Below are positions 31,839 to 33,492 of a stretch of DNA of 33,492 bases, one piece after another. Made by a program: the position numbers and the translations under genes. Below the pieces are notes generated by a model. The model made no database searches. It was not told the DNA's origin and saw only the letters and a list, made by a program, of their open reading frames with translations. Source of the DNA: JAQVEM01 sp964616545 (GTDB lineage Bacteria > Actinomycetota > Humimicrobiia > Humimicrobiales > Humimicrobiaceae); NCBI GenBank assembly GCA_964616545.1, contig CAZTUA010000045.1:1-33492 (forward strand), given 5' to 3'. Positions within the stretch are counted from its first letter, which is position 1, and each line of letters opens with the position of its first letter.

Positions 31839-32705
31839 ATGGCTGTATACAAATTTTTTAAAGATAGCAAAAACGAAATAAAAGAGAGCTTAAAAGATTT
31901 AAAAGTTATATACACGGACCTGGATGGGACATTATTTAATCACAGGGGCTGCATTATAAAAGATCACAGGGATGATTACTATTTTGATGCGCTGAAACTT
32001 CTTGCCCGTATAGCAGATAAAAATCTGGATGTAGTCCTGGTGTCGGGCAGAAACAAATTTCAATTAAGATACAGTGCCCAGATAGTCGGACTTAAAAATT
32101 ATATTTCCGAGCTTGGCGCAGAGCTGGTTTATGACCTCGGAGAGGAAGTTTATGTTACGTTTGACGATGATAGAGCAAAATATGATCTAACATATGAGGG
32201 CAAAGATTTAATGAGAATTACTGAAATATTAAAAAAAAGTTTCCCCGGGAAGATAGAAAGTAAAAAGGTACTGAGCATGCACAGGTCTCACAATGCTTTA
32301 TTTTTCGGAGAGATAAACCTGGCAGAGGCTAATAAAATACTTAAAAATGAGGGATATACGGGACTGACTATTGTAGATAATGGATTTTCATCGCTGATAG
32401 AGCTTGGTCTTGATATAGAGAGATTGCATATTTACAATTTAATGCCTGAAGGAGTCGATAAATCAAACGGGATAAAGCTTGATAAAAAAATGAGAAATTT
32501 CGGAACCGAAAATTGCATAGCACTGGGGGATTCTCTGGAAGATTTAAAAATGGCCGGTGAAGTTAAGTATTTATTTATCATGCAGAACGCACTGGAACAT
32601 AAGGAAGAATTACGCGGAGAGATTAATAAATACAGCAATATTTATATAACAGAAGGTGCCATGAACAGAGGCTGGCATGAAGTGATAGCATATCTTGTGG
32701 ATTAA
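31839..32705 (+). CDS. HAD-superfamily IIB hydrolase (Cof/MPGP-like phosphatase)
   Basis: A 288-residue HAD phosphatase. Motif I is DLDGT with catalytic Asp27 and Asp29, motif II is the Ser in LVSGR, and motif IV is GDSLEDLKMA near residue 230. The inserted cap domain between motifs II and III places it in subclass IIB, with Cof and mannosyl-3-phosphoglycerate phosphatase. The natural substrate cannot be read from the sequence. Only a weak ribosome site (AGGA) precedes the ATG. It probably shares a transcript with the M50 gene. Confidence 0.87.
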   Translation: MAVYKFFKDSKNEIKESLKDLKVIYTDLDGTLFNHRGCIIKDHRDDYYFDALKLLARIADKNLDVVLVSGRNKFQLRYSAQIVGLKNYISELGAELVYDLGEEVYVTFDDDRAKYDLTYEGKDLMRITEILKKSFPGKIESKKVLSMHRSHNALFFGEINLAEANKILKNEGYTGLTIVDNGFSSLIELGLDIERLHIYNLMPEGVDKSNGIKLDKKMRNFGTENCIALGDSLEDLKMAGEVKYLFIMQNALEHKEELRGEINKYSNIYITEGAMNRGWHEVIAYLVD

Positions 32706-32807
32706 AATATAAAACGGCAGAATTTTGATGGCAATGATATATTCAATATAAGCTTTAAATAGTTTATAATAAATACCTGGTTAAGTTAAAAAATAAAGGA
32801 AGTGTTT

Positions 32808-33125
32808 ATGATGAAAAAGGATATTAATCAAAATTCTAATAATAAGCAATACCATAAATCAGGCATTAAAGATTTATTTGAAATTTCAACAATTATTTTA
32901 GCTTCAATTTTTTCCGGCTTTGTTCTCGGATTATTGTTTGCTCCACAATCCGGAATAAAAACCAGAAAGATGGTGGCTGAGAAATTAAAGGATATAATTG
33001 ACAGAGGGAAATTTACACTGGCGGAAGCCAGGGTTATGGGTGAAGACCTGCTGGATAAGAGCAAGAAGAAAGTTGATGAGGTATCCACTATTATTAAAGG
33101 CGCAGATGAGGAAGAAGAGCGTTAA
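32808..33125 (+). CDS. YtxH-domain small membrane protein
   Basis: A 105-residue YtxH-type protein. One hydrophobic segment (about 25-45) contains SGFVLGLLFAPQSG, the family's glycine-rich helix followed by AP-x-SG. A charged, helical tail then runs to a Glu-rich end. Members are often stress-induced but the function is unknown. ATG 32808 is chosen because AAAGGA lies 7 bases upstream; the GTG at 32802 overlaps that site. It is followed by the tRNA cluster. Confidence 0.85.
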   Translation: MMKKDINQNSNNKQYHKSGIKDLFEISTIILASIFSGFVLGLLFAPQSGIKTRKMVAEKLKDIIDRGKFTLAEARVMGEDLLDKSKKKVDEVSTIIKGADEEEER

Positions 33126-33155
33126 AAATCGCTTCAAATCTGATAATCACATCTG

Positions 33156-33184
33156 TTGACAATGGTTTTTTGCTATAGTAAACT
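33156..33184 (+). promoter_or_regulatory. Promoter of the tRNA cluster
   Basis: TTGACA at 33156-33161, a 17-base spacer and TAAACT at 33179-33184. It sits about 70 bases before the first tRNA and directly after the YtxH gene, so it fits a tRNA operon promoter. Confidence 0.75.
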
Positions 33185-33208
33185 TTACGTTTGCTAATTC
33201 AATCAGGA

Positions 33209-33232
33209 AGCTAAAGGCTATGGCTTTTAGCT
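33209..33232 (+). repeat. Hairpin in the leader of the tRNA cluster
   Basis: AGCTAAAGGC (33209-33218) pairs with GCTTTTAGCT (33223-33232) around TATG: ten pairs including one G-U. It lies between the promoter and tRNA-Lys, about 20 bases before the tRNA. It may be a processing or transcript-stability element. Confidence 0.6.
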
Positions 33233-33252
33233 GTGTAATGTTGTATTAGCGC

Positions 33253-33328
33253 GGGCCGTTAGCTCAGTAGGTAGAGCACCGGACTTTTAATCCGGGTGTC
33301 GAAGGTTCGAACCCTTCACGGCTCACCA
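33253..33328 (+). tRNA. tRNA-Lys (anticodon UUU)
   Basis: Complete 76-base cloverleaf with encoded CCA. The acceptor stem is GGGCCGT with ACGGCTC (one G-U). The anticodon loop CTTTTAA gives UUU, reading Lys codons. The T arm contains GGTTCGAACC. Confidence 0.97.
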
Positions 33329-33334
33329 TTTTGC

Positions 33335-33409
33335 GGCCTGTTCGTCTAGTGGTTAGGACAGTAGGTTTTCAACCTACCAACAGGAGTTCGATTCTCCTAC
33401 AGGCTACCA
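33335..33409 (+). tRNA. tRNA-Glu (anticodon UUC)
   Basis: Complete 75-base cloverleaf with encoded CCA, starting 6 bases after tRNA-Lys. The acceptor stem is GGCCTGT with ACAGGCT (a G-U first pair). Anticodon loop TTTTCAA gives UUC for Glu. Confidence 0.96.
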
Positions 33410-33416
33410 TTAATGT

Positions 33417-33492
33417 GGGCGTTTAGCTCAGCTGGGAGAGCACCTGCCTTACAAGCAGGGGGTCGCAGGTTCAAACCCTGCAACGCCCACCA
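33417..33492 (+). tRNA. tRNA-Val (anticodon UAC)
   Basis: Complete 76-base cloverleaf with encoded CCA that ends on the last base of the window, 7 bases after tRNA-Glu. The acceptor stem is GGGCGTT with AACGCCC. Anticodon loop CTTACAA gives UAC for Val. More tRNAs may follow beyond the edge. Confidence 0.97.

Overview
The window is AT-rich bacterial chromosomal DNA, densely packed with genes on both strands and read as ordinary core and metabolic content. I see no insertion sequence, integrase, phage gene, CRISPR array or rRNA. The phylum is not settled by the sequence. A MerR/HspR-type repressor gene leading a dnaK-hsp20-dnaJ-clpB cluster and an eRF1-like (BaeRF/VLRF-type) protein fit uncultured, low-GC Actinomycetota-like or other deep-branching anaerobic lineages. 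A DnaK with the longer ATPase-domain loop and an LpxL/HtrB-family acyltransferase leave other phyla open.

Layout. 1-6.4 kb: a SERCA-like P-type ATPase and an LpxL/PatA-like acyltransferase (minus strand), an eRF1-like protein with a zinc ribbon (plus), and a plsY-nrdR operon (minus). 6.7-7.5 kb: a near-consensus promoter, two hairpins and an intrinsic terminator immediately before an NYN-domain nuclease gene, so either a small RNA or an attenuated leader. 7.7-16.8 kb: an amino-sugar module, all plus strand: ROK-type regulator, solute-binding lipoprotein, two ABC permeases, GH3 beta-N-acetylhexosaminidase, atypical ROK/ASKHA-like kinase and NagA. It reads as import of a GlcNAc-containing saccharide, cytoplasmic hydrolysis, phosphorylation and deacetylation. 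The transporter ATPase and NagB are not in the window. 16.9-18.4 kb: a PAS-GGDEF-degenerate HD-GYP signalling protein.

18.65-27.3 kb: a chaperone cluster, hspR-like repressor, dnaK, hsp20, cbpA/dnaJ-like, clpB, then an ABC-F ATPase starting 3 bases after clpB. Each step of proteostasis is represented (holdase, J-protein, Hsp70, disaggregase) but GrpE is absent. 27.4-30.4 kb (minus strand): a PlsC-type acyltransferase and a tight mgtC-yihY-mut7C operon ending at an intrinsic terminator. 30.6-33.1 kb (plus): a site-2-protease-like M50 peptidase with CBS domains, a HAD-IIB phosphatase and a small YtxH protein. 33.15-33.49 kb: a promoter and a tRNA cluster (Lys-UUU, Glu-UUC, Val-UAC); the last tRNA ends exactly at the window edge.

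I found no clear-cut new multi-gene system. The most interesting items are untranslated structures (the leader/sRNA before the NYN gene, the mini-ORF plus long inverted repeat before the sugar-binding protein, the palindrome before dnaK) and a few proteins with unusual active sites (eRF1-like protein without GGQ, the Zn-motif-less kinase, the degenerate HD-GYP domain, the PlsY motif variant).
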